Part shown: piece by piece, positions 1-7,441 of the stretch
How the letters are laid out: each line of letters opens with the position of its first letter
How positions within the stretch are numbered: the stretch's first letter is position 1
Assembly: GCA_021161995.1 (NCBI GenBank)
Contig: JAGGZO010000079.1
Location: forward strand, 1 to 12,995
Reading direction: 5' to 3'
Source of the DNA: Candidatus Aenigmatarchaeota archaeon
Lineage (GTDB): Archaea; Aenigmatarchaeota; Aenigmatarchaeia; CG10238-14; SpSt-28
DNA length: 12,995 bases
Position numbers and translations under genes: made by a program
The notes under the pieces: generated by a model
The model's input: only the letters and a program-made list of their open reading frames with translations
The model's database searches: none
Told to the model about the DNA's origin: nothing

Positions 1-12
1 AACATAACATTT

Positions 13-21
13 CTAATATTT
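13..21 (+). promoter_or_regulatory. Possible TATA box for the glycosyltransferase gene
   Basis: An AT-rich TATA-like element (ctaatattt) is centred about 25 bases before the ATG at 42. That spacing would put transcription start at or near the start codon, giving a leaderless mRNA as seems common in this window. The surrounding sequence is AT-rich throughout, so the call rests mainly on spacing. Confidence 0.35.
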
Positions 22-41
22 TTGATTATACTATATTCAGT

Positions 42-1139
42 ATGAAAATAGCGCTAGTTAGCGATTTTTTCCATCCAACACTAGGTGGGATAGCAACACA
101 CATGGAAGATTTGGCAAATGAGCTTATCAAGAGAGGTCATGATGTCTATGTAATAGCAAAAAAAGGATATCACAATGATTCTAGATTCAAATTTAAGGTT
201 ATAAGAGTTGATACTATACTTAAGACATACGGTCCTCTAGATGTACCAAAAATAAAAGAGTTAAAAAAAGTTATCGAAAAAATAGATCCTGATGTAGTTC
301 ATTCTCATCACATGTTTTCTCCTCTTTCGTTACTCTCATTAAAAATGGGGTATGAAAACGGGTCAAAAACCGTAGTGACAAACCACTCCATTCAAGTGTT
401 TTATGACATAGATTATTTTTGGCGACCAACATCATACATACTTTTACCTCACAAGTACTATCTAAACTATGCAGATGAGATAGTAGCTGTAAGCAATGCC
501 GCAAAAGATTTCGTGAAAAAATTCATAGAAAGAGATGATATACATGTTATACCAAATGGTATATTCGTAGATGATTTTAAACCAAAGAAAAAAGTTTTTA
601 ATGGGAAAGATGTCCTATTTGTAGGTAGGTTGGTTCATAGAAAAGGTGTTCAAACAGCATTAAAAGCAATAAAGTATGTTAGAAAGGGAATAAAAGATGT
701 TAGGCTAACAATAATAGGAAAGGGTTATATGGAGCATTATGTTCACTTAATGAAAAATGTACTTAGCATAAAGAGAAATGTTGTCCTAAGAACTGATGTA
801 GACTCAAAGAAGAAGCTAGCAAAATACTATAGGAACTCCAATGTTTTTATAGCACCATCGCTATATGGTGAATCCTTTGGTATTGTGATACTAGAAGCAA
901 TGGCTTCCATGACTCCACCAATAGCAAGCTATCAAGGTGGGATAAAGGAAATAATTGACCATGGCAAAACGGGTTTCATGTTCTCAAGAAGAAATGCAAA
1001 AAAACTGGCAGAATACATAGAGATTCTCTTAACAGACAAAAAACTTTGGTCCAAAATGTCTAAGAATGCATACAGAGAATCTAAAAAATATGATTGGAAG
1101 AAAGTTGTAAAACAGATAGAAAAGGTTTACAAAAATTAG
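42..1139 (+). CDS. GT-B fold glycosyltransferase, family 4 (GT4)
   Basis: This 365-residue protein resembles retaining, nucleotide-sugar-dependent GT4 glycosyltransferases of the PimA/WaaG type, acting at the cytoplasmic face on lipid or protein-linked glycans. The N-terminal Rossmann half begins MKIALVSDFFHP, followed by the glycine-rich GGIATHMEDLA acceptor loop (15-25) and the strand IDPDVVHSHH (81-90). The C-terminal half starts with VLFVGRLVHRKGV (191-203) and holds the E-x7-E donor-site motif with Glu277 and Glu285 in ESFGIVILEAMAS, then a glycine-rich loop (GGIKEI, 299-304). Length is normal for the family. There is no signal peptide or membrane helix. The next gene starts 16 bases downstream on the same strand, so they may be co-transcribed. 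The exact sugar and acceptor cannot be read from sequence. The family call is firm; any specific pathway is not. Confidence 0.93.
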   Translation: MKIALVSDFFHPTLGGIATHMEDLANELIKRGHDVYVIAKKGYHNDSRFKFKVIRVDTILKTYGPLDVPKIKELKKVIEKIDPDVVHSHHMFSPLSLLSLKMGYENGSKTVVTNHSIQVFYDIDYFWRPTSYILLPHKYYLNYADEIVAVSNAAKDFVKKFIERDDIHVIPNGIFVDDFKPKKKVFNGKDVLFVGRLVHRKGVQTALKAIKYVRKGIKDVRLTIIGKGYMEHYVHLMKNVLSIKRNVVLRTDVDSKKKLAKYYRNSNVFIAPSLYGESFGIVILEAMASMTPPIASYQGGIKEIIDHGKTGFMFSRRNAKKLAEYIEILLTDKKLWSKMSKNAYRESKKYDWKKVVKQIEKVYKN

Positions 1140-1155
1140 TCCTACAAAATTTTTT

Positions 1156-2304
1156 ATGTATGATGAAATTATAGATAAACTAGAAAATTTAGACACAGCG
1201 GATGATTTGCTTTCTTTGTATGCTAAACTTGAATCTTATGCCCTTGAAGATTTATCACTAGAAGAAAAACTTTTCAAGGAATCTAAAAACATTCTAGATA
1301 AATTGAACATAGAAAAACCAAACCCAATAAAAATAAACGATGTTTTGAATGAAAACTTTTCTGGAAAATCATCAGCTGTACATCATCTAAGTGAATTGAT
1401 ACTAAAGAAAAAATACAACTGTATGGGTCATTCAATGGTATTCTTTTATTTAGCAGAGAAAATGGATGTGAACGAAAATGTTTTCTTTGGTTACTTACCA
1501 TCTGCACTTGTGACGGGAATTAAACCACACATAATACCAGTGATCCTAAGTAAGGAAGGTGAACCTTATTATATTGATTACTCCGGACCGAAACCAAAAG
1601 AATTTTATGAACTGGTATGGGGTATGAAACCTGTTTTATTTTCAACAAACGATTTTCTGTATTTTGTAATAGACGATTATCTATCAACCATTCATAGAAA
1701 CAACAATAAAGACCTATTAGGTGAAATAATAGACCTTAGAAAATATATAATAGAAAAATTTCCCGTACCAAGTCCTAGATTACTAACTAGATTGATCGGA
1801 AATCTATTGGAGTATGGTAATATCAACGAAGCAAAAAAATGGATAGAAAAATTAGTAGATGTATACATAACGAAGAACTTTAGTATAGATGGGTACAAAT
1901 ACATGGTTGCACTTGCAAATTTCGTAAAAAATGTAGATAAAGAAACCGGAGATGCTTTACTTGAATATGCAATAAAAATGGGATTTCTGAGATATGGTAA
2001 TTCTACAGATTGGCTAGTCTTGTCTTATTTAGCAGGTGACAGAATCAACAATGGTGAAACAAGAAATGCTGTGGAAGAAATTTTGGATAAATTATCACCT
2101 AGGGTAAAGCAAATCACAAGGTTTTACCTGGAAAACAATAACATAAGTCAAGCAGGAAGAAAGGTCCTCCTGGATATGGTAGAAAGAGTTGATACATATG
2201 AACTACTGATGAATTTCAAGAGAAAAAAACAGAAAGAAATGCTAAATTTCTTCAAGAATGTGGAAATCAAGAAAAACTCCGATATCGTTATCAGAATTAA
2301 ATAA
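1156..2304 (+). CDS. Unknown protein with possible transglutaminase-like core and helical C-terminal half
   Basis: This 382-residue protein is not one I recognise as a named family. Residues 1-60 look helical. Residues about 61-145 resemble a transglutaminase/SirB1-like core: KKYNCMGHSMVFFYLAEK (85-102) followed by a strand with KPHIIPVI (123-130) and YYIDYSG (138-144). Cys89, His125 and Asp141 stand in the order and approximate spacing of a Cys-His-Asp triad, with the Cys at the start of a helix. Residues about 185-370 are helix-rich (for example LLTRLIGNLLEYGNINEAKKW, TPR-like in feel). No signal peptide or membrane segment is visible. The ATG lies 16 bases after the glycosyltransferase stop; a weak TATA-like stretch (1126-1135) overlaps the end of that gene. 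The protein-coding call is strong. The peptidase or transglutaminase-like fold is inference from motif order only. Confidence 0.8.
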   Translation: MYDEIIDKLENLDTADDLLSLYAKLESYALEDLSLEEKLFKESKNILDKLNIEKPNPIKINDVLNENFSGKSSAVHHLSELILKKKYNCMGHSMVFFYLAEKMDVNENVFFGYLPSALVTGIKPHIIPVILSKEGEPYYIDYSGPKPKEFYELVWGMKPVLFSTNDFLYFVIDDYLSTIHRNNNKDLLGEIIDLRKYIIEKFPVPSPRLLTRLIGNLLEYGNINEAKKWIEKLVDVYITKNFSIDGYKYMVALANFVKNVDKETGDALLEYAIKMGFLRYGNSTDWLVLSYLAGDRINNGETRNAVEEILDKLSPRVKQITRFYLENNNISQAGRKVLLDMVERVDTYELLMNFKRKKQKEMLNFFKNVEIKKNSDIVIRIK

Positions 2305-2320
2305 ATTAAAGTGATATAGC

Positions 2321-2330
2321 CTAAATATAA
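2321..2330 (+). promoter_or_regulatory. Probable TATA box for smc
   Basis: The element ctaaatataa lies about 40 bases before the smc ATG. With the usual archaeal TATA-to-start spacing of about 25 bases, the mRNA would begin near 2351 and carry a short leader of about 14 bases, long enough for the Shine-Dalgarno-like sequence just before the ATG. Confidence 0.45.
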
Positions 2331-2352
2331 TTGAAGGTTTATGCTTACTCAT

Positions 2353-2360
2353 AAAGGTTA
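2353..2360 (+). promoter_or_regulatory. Shine-Dalgarno-like site before smc
   Basis: The sequence aaaggtta carries AGGT, a partial match to the archaeal consensus GGAGGTGA, and ends 5 bases before the ATG at 2366. Most other genes here lack such a site and seem leaderless, so this marks a differently initiated mRNA and supports the ATG at 2366. Confidence 0.4.
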
Positions 2361-2365
2361 GCAAA

Positions 2366-4882
2366 ATGGCATACATAAAGAAGCTAGTATTACAGGGGTT
2401 TAAAAGCTTTAACAAGAGAATCGCAATTCCTTTTGTTAATGGTATGAATATAATCGTTGGTCCCAATGGCTCAGGTAAGTCTAACATAGTTGATGCTCTG
2501 TGTTTTGTTCTAGGTAAAATATCTGCAAAATCACTAAGGGCAAACAGATTAAGTGAACTCATTTTTAAGGGCGGTGATGGGAAAAAACCAGCAGATGTTG
2601 CAAGTGTAACTATATACTTGGATAACTCAAAACGAGAATTACCCTTTGATGAAAATGAAGTTGTTATAACAAGAAAGGTAAACAAAAAAGGTTACACAAT
2701 ATATAAGCTAAACGGTAAAACTGTAACCAGAGAAAAAATTCTCGAAGTGCTAGATAGAATAAATCTTAGACCGGATGGTTATAATATCATATTCCAAGGT
2801 GATGTAACTAGAATAATCGAAATGAACCCAATCCAAAGAAGGGAAATTATAGACCAAATTTCTGGAATATATGAATACAATGACAAGAAAGAAAAATCTC
2901 TAAGGGATTTAGAGAGAATTGAACAAAGATTAAGGGAGATTGAAATAATAATAAACCAAAAATATGAACAATTTAAGAGACTGGAAGAACAGAGAAATGC
3001 AGCACTAAAGTACAAACAATTAGAATCTAGACTAAGAATATTAAGAGCATCATTCTATTTCAAAAAGATATCCATATTACAACAAGATATTGATGAAATC
3101 AACAACAAAATAAACGAGTTACAAGAAAAGCTAAGCCAGGCTGCTAGCGAACTAGAAGGTGTTGAAAAAAATTTAGAAGAAAAAGAAAGAAATTTGAAAG
3201 AAATTGTCAAAAAAATACTCAACTTATCCAAAAGATTAGAAAAGGAGAGTGAAGCATCTAGGTTAAGAAGCGAGCTGTTGGTTCTGGAATCCAAATTAGA
3301 AAACAACAAAAATGAAATAGAAAGATTAAGAAGTCTCGTTAATAAACTTTCTCAGCTTGAAGAACAAACCATGGACAAAAGTGAAATGCCACCAGCAGTG
3401 AGAGCAATATTACAACTTGATTTAAGAGGTGTGCACGGTACAATAGCACAATTGATGAAAGTTCCAGAAGAGTACAAAACAGCAATAGAAGTTGCTGCTG
3501 GAAATCATTTGTTCGATGTTGTAGTCGATGATTTTGAAACGGCAAAATATTGCATCGAATACTTGAAAGAAGAAAGAATTGGAAGAGCTACATTCTTACC
3601 ATTAGACAGAATAAGATCAAATAGATTAGATGAAAAATATCTCGAAAAGGATGGTGTTATTGGCATAGCAAGTGATTTAATAAAGTTCGATAAAAGATTT
3701 GAAGCTGCTCTTGAGTTTGTTTTCGGTAACACACTCATAATCAAGAATCTCGATTACGCACGAGCAATAGGGATAGGAAGAGTCAGAATGGTGACTTTAG
3801 ATGGGGATTTAATAGAAAGAAGTGGTGCTGTAACAGGCGGCTTTCTCTTCAAAAAAGGAAGAAGTGCACTAAAAAAGAGTTATAAAGAAGAGATCGACCA
3901 ATATTTACAATCAATAAAAATGCTAGAAGAAGAAAACATTTCTTTAGAAACACAAATAAAAGAGGTGAAAGAAAAACTAAAGAAATTCGCACCAAAGCAA
4001 GAGCAAACTGAAAACGTAGAGCTTGAGAATCTAAGGGTAGAATCTGAGAAGGAACTAGAAAGATTGAGGAAAAAGAGGAAAAAACTATTTGAAGAAAAGA
4101 TGAACATACAAATGAAAATTAGCAATCTAAAAATCAGAAGAGCAAAGATAGAAGCTGACATAGATAACGTTAAGGTTGAGCTAGAGGAATATAAAGATGC
4201 TCCAGAAGATCAAATGATAGATGAACCATTAGACCAATTAAGAAATGAAATAAGCAAAACTCTCCAAGAAATAAAATCTCTTGGTACCATAAACTTCAAA
4301 GCAATAGAAGAGTACGAAAAAATAAAAGATGAATTCTCAACACTAAAAGAAAAATTCGATAAGGTTGTGGAGGAAAAGGAAAGGATTCTACAAATGATTG
4401 ATGAAATAGAACAAAAAAGAAGAGAAGTTTTTTACGCAGCACTAAAACAAGTTTCAGCACTATTCGATCAGTCATTCAACATGTTGACCGGTGGAACCGC
4501 AAAATTAGAGCTAGAAGACCCAGAAAATTTAGAATCAGGTTTACTTATAGAGGCCTCAGAGCCAGGTAAACCGTTTATTGGTATAGATGCGATGTCTGGT
4601 GGTGAAAAGACACTTGTTGCACTAGCATTCTTATTTGCATTGCAAAAACTAAAACCAGCACCATTTTATGTTTTGGATGAAGTTGATGCAGCCCTAGACA
4701 AGGAAAACACCGAAAACATAGGAAGATTTCTTAAGAAGATATCGAAAGAATCGCAGATAATAATGATAACGCATAACGACATCTCAGTAAAGTATGCAGA
4801 CACGCTGTATGGAGTAACGATGGTGGGTGGTGAATCGAAAATTGTTGCACTAGAATTACCAAAGGAAAGCAGAGCTGAATGA
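2366..4882 (+). CDS. smc: Chromosome segregation ATPase SMC, short-armed
   Basis: SMC is the ATP-driven core of the prokaryotic condensin that organises chromosomes with the kleisin ScpA. The N-terminal head (1 to about 167) opens MAYIKKLVLQGFKSF and carries Walker A GPNGSGKS (32-39) and the Q-loop FQGDV (Gln144). A first coiled coil spans about 168-338. The hinge spans about 342-500, with GVHGTIAQL (355-363) and DGDLIERSGAVTGG (479-492). A second coiled coil spans about 501-690. The C-terminal head holds the signature MSGGEKTLVALAF (743-755), Walker B FYVLDEVDAALD (767-778) and switch His803. All motor motifs are intact. The striking point is length: 838 residues against about 1150-1190 for usual prokaryotic SMCs, with both arms shortened to a similar extent. 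Family usual lengths are from general knowledge. The ATG at 2366 matches the conserved N-terminus. Confidence 0.96.
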   Translation: MAYIKKLVLQGFKSFNKRIAIPFVNGMNIIVGPNGSGKSNIVDALCFVLGKISAKSLRANRLSELIFKGGDGKKPADVASVTIYLDNSKRELPFDENEVVITRKVNKKGYTIYKLNGKTVTREKILEVLDRINLRPDGYNIIFQGDVTRIIEMNPIQRREIIDQISGIYEYNDKKEKSLRDLERIEQRLREIEIIINQKYEQFKRLEEQRNAALKYKQLESRLRILRASFYFKKISILQQDIDEINNKINELQEKLSQAASELEGVEKNLEEKERNLKEIVKKILNLSKRLEKESEASRLRSELLVLESKLENNKNEIERLRSLVNKLSQLEEQTMDKSEMPPAVRAILQLDLRGVHGTIAQLMKVPEEYKTAIEVAAGNHLFDVVVDDFETAKYCIEYLKEERIGRATFLPLDRIRSNRLDEKYLEKDGVIGIASDLIKFDKRFEAALEFVFGNTLIIKNLDYARAIGIGRVRMVTLDGDLIERSGAVTGGFLFKKGRSALKKSYKEEIDQYLQSIKMLEEENISLETQIKEVKEKLKKFAPKQEQTENVELENLRVESEKELERLRKKRKKLFEEKMNIQMKISNLKIRRAKIEADIDNVKVELEEYKDAPEDQMIDEPLDQLRNEISKTLQEIKSLGTINFKAIEEYEKIKDEFSTLKEKFDKVVEEKERILQMIDEIEQKRREVFYAALKQVSALFDQSFNMLTGGTAKLELEDPENLESGLLIEASEPGKPFIGIDAMSGGEKTLVALAFLFALQKLKPAPFYVLDEVDAALDKENTENIGRFLKKISKESQIIMITHNDISVKYADTLYGVTMVGGESKIVALELPKESRAE

Positions 4883-4889
4883 TATTTTA
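4882..4889 (+). promoter_or_regulatory. Possible TATA box for ribose-1,5-bisphosphate isomerase gene
   Basis: The element atattttа-like stretch (A/T only) directly after the smc stop is centred about 27 bases before the ATG at 4913, the spacing expected for a leaderless transcript. A second AT-rich run at 4896-4910 is too close to the ATG to serve. The support is spacing plus composition only. Confidence 0.38.
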
Positions 4890-4912
4890 GTTAGAATAAT
4901 AAATATTATTTC

Positions 4913-5746
4913 ATGAAAATTTCTCTTGACGAAGCGATAAGAAAGATAAAGACAGTTGAAATTCAAGGCGCTACTCAAATAGCAACTTTTGCACTAGAGT
5001 TTTTGATTGATTACTCCAAAGAAAACGGTTTTGGAAAAAAGTTTGATGCTACAATACAAAAATTAGAAAAGACCAGACCAACGGCAGTTGTTCTACACAA
5101 TGTACTAAAAATAGTAAAGCAGAATAAAAGCATTGCTACGATGAAATTATTACTTAAAGAGCTAAAGGATTCAAGAAAATTACTTGCAGAAAAAGCGTAT
5201 CGATTTATACCATATAATGCAACGATAATGACACATTGTCATTCAGGTGATGCTGTAGCTGTGATAAAAAAAGCTCATGAAATGGGAAGAAACATAAAGG
5301 TGTATGCTACCATAACCGAACCATTACATCAAGGGACGAAAACAGCAAAAGATCTTAAGAAAGCTGGTATAGATGTAACTATAATAAATGACAATGCGGT
5401 CGGGTTTTTCATGAAAAATGTTGATATGGTAGTAATAGGCAGTGATGCGATAAGAAAAGATGGAATAATAAACAAGATTGGAAGCCTAATGCTTGCCATA
5501 ACAGCAAAATATTTTGGCAAGCCATTATTGGTGTTTTCAAATAGTTTTAAGATAGATGAACGAAAGAGCATAACAATAGAAGAAAGGCCAGCAAACGAAA
5601 TATTAAGAAAAGACCTGGAGCTAAGAAAAATGAAAGTAAAAGTACGAAATCCTGCATTTGATCTAGTTCCATGGAATCTTGTGGAAATGGCTATAACAGA
5701 AAAACAAATTCTGATAGATTTTGATAAAAGAATTCCTATTGAATAA
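4913..5746 (+). CDS. Ribose-1,5-bisphosphate isomerase
   Basis: This enzyme converts ribose 1,5-bisphosphate, made from AMP, into ribulose 1,5-bisphosphate, the RuBisCO substrate. It belongs to the IF2B-alpha/eIF2B-like superfamily. Family marks are VEIQGATQIATFALEF (15-30), IMTHCHSGDAV (105-115), the TEPLHQGTKTAKDL stretch (135-148), GSDAIRKDGIINKIGS (176-191) and RNPAFDLVPW (245-254). From memory, the Thermococcus kodakarensis enzyme uses Cys133 and Asp202; Cys109 and Asp178 here occupy matching motifs and have the same separation of 69 residues. At 277 residues it is shorter than that protein (about 320), mainly at the N-terminus. An initiation-factor-like paralog is the main alternative, but both catalytic residues and the nearby RuBisCO and AMP phosphorylase genes favour the isomerase. 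The start is 30 bases after the smc stop. Confidence 0.92.
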   Translation: MKISLDEAIRKIKTVEIQGATQIATFALEFLIDYSKENGFGKKFDATIQKLEKTRPTAVVLHNVLKIVKQNKSIATMKLLLKELKDSRKLLAEKAYRFIPYNATIMTHCHSGDAVAVIKKAHEMGRNIKVYATITEPLHQGTKTAKDLKKAGIDVTIINDNAVGFFMKNVDMVVIGSDAIRKDGIINKIGSLMLAITAKYFGKPLLVFSNSFKIDERKSITIEERPANEILRKDLELRKMKVKVRNPAFDLVPWNLVEMAITEKQILIDFDKRIPIE

Positions 5747-5822
5747 TAACATTAAAAATTCTGTAAGACATCGATTTTTATGTAAGACCCGTAGAAAAGC
5801 TCTTGTCAAAAAGACTTTAGGT
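5747..5822. other. Convergent intergenic region
   Basis: This 76-base gap separates the ends of the isomerase gene (+) and the minus-strand unknown gene. It holds T-runs on both strands (for example ttttt at 5775-5779 on the plus strand and several on the minus strand) that could act as archaeal U-tract terminators for both genes. An 8-base direct repeat, tgtaagac, occurs at 5762-5769 and 5781-5788. No strong hairpin or RNA gene was seen. Confidence 0.35.
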
Positions 5823-6443
5823 TTATTCTAGATTTCTAAAATACCTCTTTAGCATAACTCTTCCATTCATCACAAGATCGATTGCCTCTTTACTCCAAGG
5901 CTTCGAACATCCAAACTTTGTTTTCATTTCTAGCGGTGTATAATAGACTTCCTGTAGCAAAAGATATTCGTTATATATGAATGCTTTTATTTGATCATTA
6001 TTCATTCCATACACCTTCAAACGTTCTTTTAGATCATGCTCATAAAGTGATTCATTCCTATCATCAGAAAGATAATCAACAATTTTCCTTATATAATAAG
6101 GAATTTTAAACAATCCAGTACGATAATATACTGCTTCTTCTATCATAGCAATTATTTCCGAGACTGTTAGGTCCTGGGGATTAAACTGGAACCTTCTCCT
6201 CATTATGTATGATTGATTTTTCCAATAGTTCTTTAGATTAAATGGCCTTTTACCCTCGTTTAATGTTTTTTCAATTATCTTTCTTTCTGTTTCTTTGAAT
6301 GATTCTATTGTATCACTATCTAAACCAAGAAGCTTCATTCTTCTCCCAAACTCATTAGAATACAACACATTATTATCATAAAGTTCGTGCATCAGAAGTT
6401 CTGTTGTCAAGCATTTCTTAGGATCTTTCAAAACCTCTTTCAT
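5823..6443 (-). CDS. Unknown protein with internal tandem duplication
   Basis: This 206-residue protein is the only complete minus-strand gene in the window, and I do not recognise it. It is charged, soluble and apparently all-helical, with no signal peptide, membrane segment or metal motif. Two 23-residue segments align without gaps: 27-49 (LYSNEFGRRMKLLGLDSDTI then ESF) and 133-155 (LYEHDLKERLKVYGMNNDQI then KAF). They share L, Y, R, K, G, D, I and F at equivalent places plus many conservative matches. Each is followed, 30-45 residues later, by a similar basic-aromatic end (YIMRRRFQF at 79-87; RVMLKRYFRN at 195-204), so the protein is probably two copies of one helical module. A clear TATA-like box lies upstream of its ATG (complement of 6441-6443). 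It lies convergent to the isomerase gene and divergent from the hydrolase gene, within the RuBP-pathway cluster. Function unknown. Confidence 0.82.
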   Translation of the reverse strand: MKEVLKDPKKCLTTELLMHELYDNNVLYSNEFGRRMKLLGLDSDTIESFKETERKIIEKTLNEGKRPFNLKNYWKNQSYIMRRRFQFNPQDLTVSEIIAMIEEAVYYRTGLFKIPYYIRKIVDYLSDDRNESLYEHDLKERLKVYGMNNDQIKAFIYNEYLLLQEVYYTPLEMKTKFGCSKPWSKEAIDLVMNGRVMLKRYFRNLE

Positions 6444-6462
6444 GGATTATGTTTTGATAAAA

Positions 6463-6470
6463 TATTTAAA
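6463..6470 (-). promoter_or_regulatory. Probable TATA box for the minus-strand unknown gene
   Basis: Read on the minus strand, tttaaata within a longer AT-only stretch is centred about 23 bases before the ATG at 6443. This predicts a leaderless or nearly leaderless transcript. It shares a 97-base divergent promoter region with the hydrolase gene on the other strand. Confidence 0.48.
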
Positions 6471-6511
6471 ATTCTATTTTTATGGACACTTTTGATTATC
6501 CATTAGACAAA

Positions 6512-6520
6512 CATATATTA
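6512..6520 (+). promoter_or_regulatory. Probable TATA box for the metallo-hydrolase gene
   Basis: The element catatatta is centred 25 bases before the ATG at 6541, the standard spacing for a leaderless archaeal mRNA. No Shine-Dalgarno sequence is seen before the ATG. It is about 40 bases from the opposing TATA box of the divergent gene. Confidence 0.52.
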
Positions 6521-6540
6521 AGTAAAAACAAGAGATTTGC

Positions 6541-7410
6541 ATGGGATTAAAGAAGATTGACGATAATCTTTACCTTTTGCCCGGAAGTCCATCAACACTA
6601 ATAGCAAATTTAGATGAAACAATAATAATAGACCCTGGTAAAGGAAAGGATAGACACAAAGATATACTACGAGAAATGAGAAAGTTATCATTAGAATCAA
6701 AGATATCGTTAGCTACTCATACGCATGCTGACCATATAGAAGTTGTACCAAAACTAAATGTAACGTTATACGTACATGAAAGTGAATTTAGTAGCGCTAA
6801 ATACAAAATAGTAAGAGAAATTATAACAGTTGGGTCTAAGATGTTCAACAGCTTTCTGAAAGAAGCTGATAGGCTAAATGATATAGAAAATGTTAAAACA
6901 TTTTCTTGGGACGAAGAAATTTTTGGTATAAAAACAATCCAACTAAACGGTCACTCACCTGGTATGACTGGATTCGTCATAAACAATACATTATATGCAG
7001 GTGATAGTTTCTTTGGGGAAAATTTATTATCAAAAGTTGGAATGCCATACTTTATTGACTATGATCTTTTCATGAATTCTCTGAATAAACTACTTGATTT
7101 TGCAGAAAAAGGTTATACTCTTGTTCCATCACATGGGCCAATAGTTTCTGGAGAAAGTGCTGTAGAACTAATAAGAAGAAACATAGAAACCACTGAAAGA
7201 TTAGAAAGCTTGATACTAGAGTTGTTATCAGCAAAAAGGTGTGAAGATTCTCTTTTAAAAGAGCTGATGAAAAAATTAGGTACTGATATATCAACATTCA
7301 CACTATACTTAAACAGAGTCCCTTTAAGAGCTATACTAACAAAACTCGTGAATGAAAATAAAGTAGAAATAATAGAAGATGATGGTTTACTAAAATTCAA
7401 GTCGAGATAA
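6541..7410 (+). CDS. Metallo-beta-lactamase-fold hydrolase with C-terminal winged-helix-like domain
   Basis: This 289-residue protein is a metal-dependent hydrolase of the glyoxalase II/LACTB2-like type. The fold opens with LYLLPGSPSTLIANLDETIIIDPG (10-33, cited by its key ends). The metal motif THTHADH (59-65) gives His60, His62, Asp64 and His65; His138 (NGHSPG), Asp155 (YAGDSFF) and His198 (PSHGP) complete a dinuclear site. Residues about 206-289 are helical and end in a hairpin (NKVEIIEDDGLLKFK), consistent with the winged-helix tail of LACTB2-like proteins. Substrate is unknown: thioester, RNA or phosphodiester hydrolysis all occur in this superfamily. It sits 31 bases upstream of RuBisCO, so a link to that pathway is possible but unproven. 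All expected metal ligands are present. Confidence 0.9.
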   Translation: MGLKKIDDNLYLLPGSPSTLIANLDETIIIDPGKGKDRHKDILREMRKLSLESKISLATHTHADHIEVVPKLNVTLYVHESEFSSAKYKIVREIITVGSKMFNSFLKEADRLNDIENVKTFSWDEEIFGIKTIQLNGHSPGMTGFVINNTLYAGDSFFGENLLSKVGMPYFIDYDLFMNSLNKLLDFAEKGYTLVPSHGPIVSGESAVELIRRNIETTERLESLILELLSAKRCEDSLLKELMKKLGTDISTFTLYLNRVPLRAILTKLVNENKVEIIEDDGLLKFKSR

Positions 7411-7417
7411 ATTATTA
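7409..7417 (+). promoter_or_regulatory. Possible TATA box for RuBisCO gene
   Basis: The element aaattatta overlaps the end of the upstream hydrolase stop codon and is centred about 29 bases before the RuBisCO ATG. It would allow RuBisCO to be transcribed on its own, as a leaderless mRNA, in addition to any read-through from the hydrolase gene. Confidence 0.42.
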
Positions 7418-7441
7418 TCCAGACAACGCTAATAATTTTTC

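Noticed and set aside
2341..2361. Six-codon mini-ORF (leader peptide) before smc
   Set aside because: The predicted transcription start near 2351 lies inside it, so its ATG would not be on the mRNA.
2366..4882. SMC as a frameshifted or internally deleted pseudogene
   Set aside because: The frame is continuous, all head and hinge motifs are intact and the two arms are of matching length.
5762..5788. Direct repeat tgtaagac twice, as an operator or the edge of a repeat array
   Set aside because: Only two 8-base copies in an AT-rich convergent gap; no third copy and no palindrome, so chance is likely.
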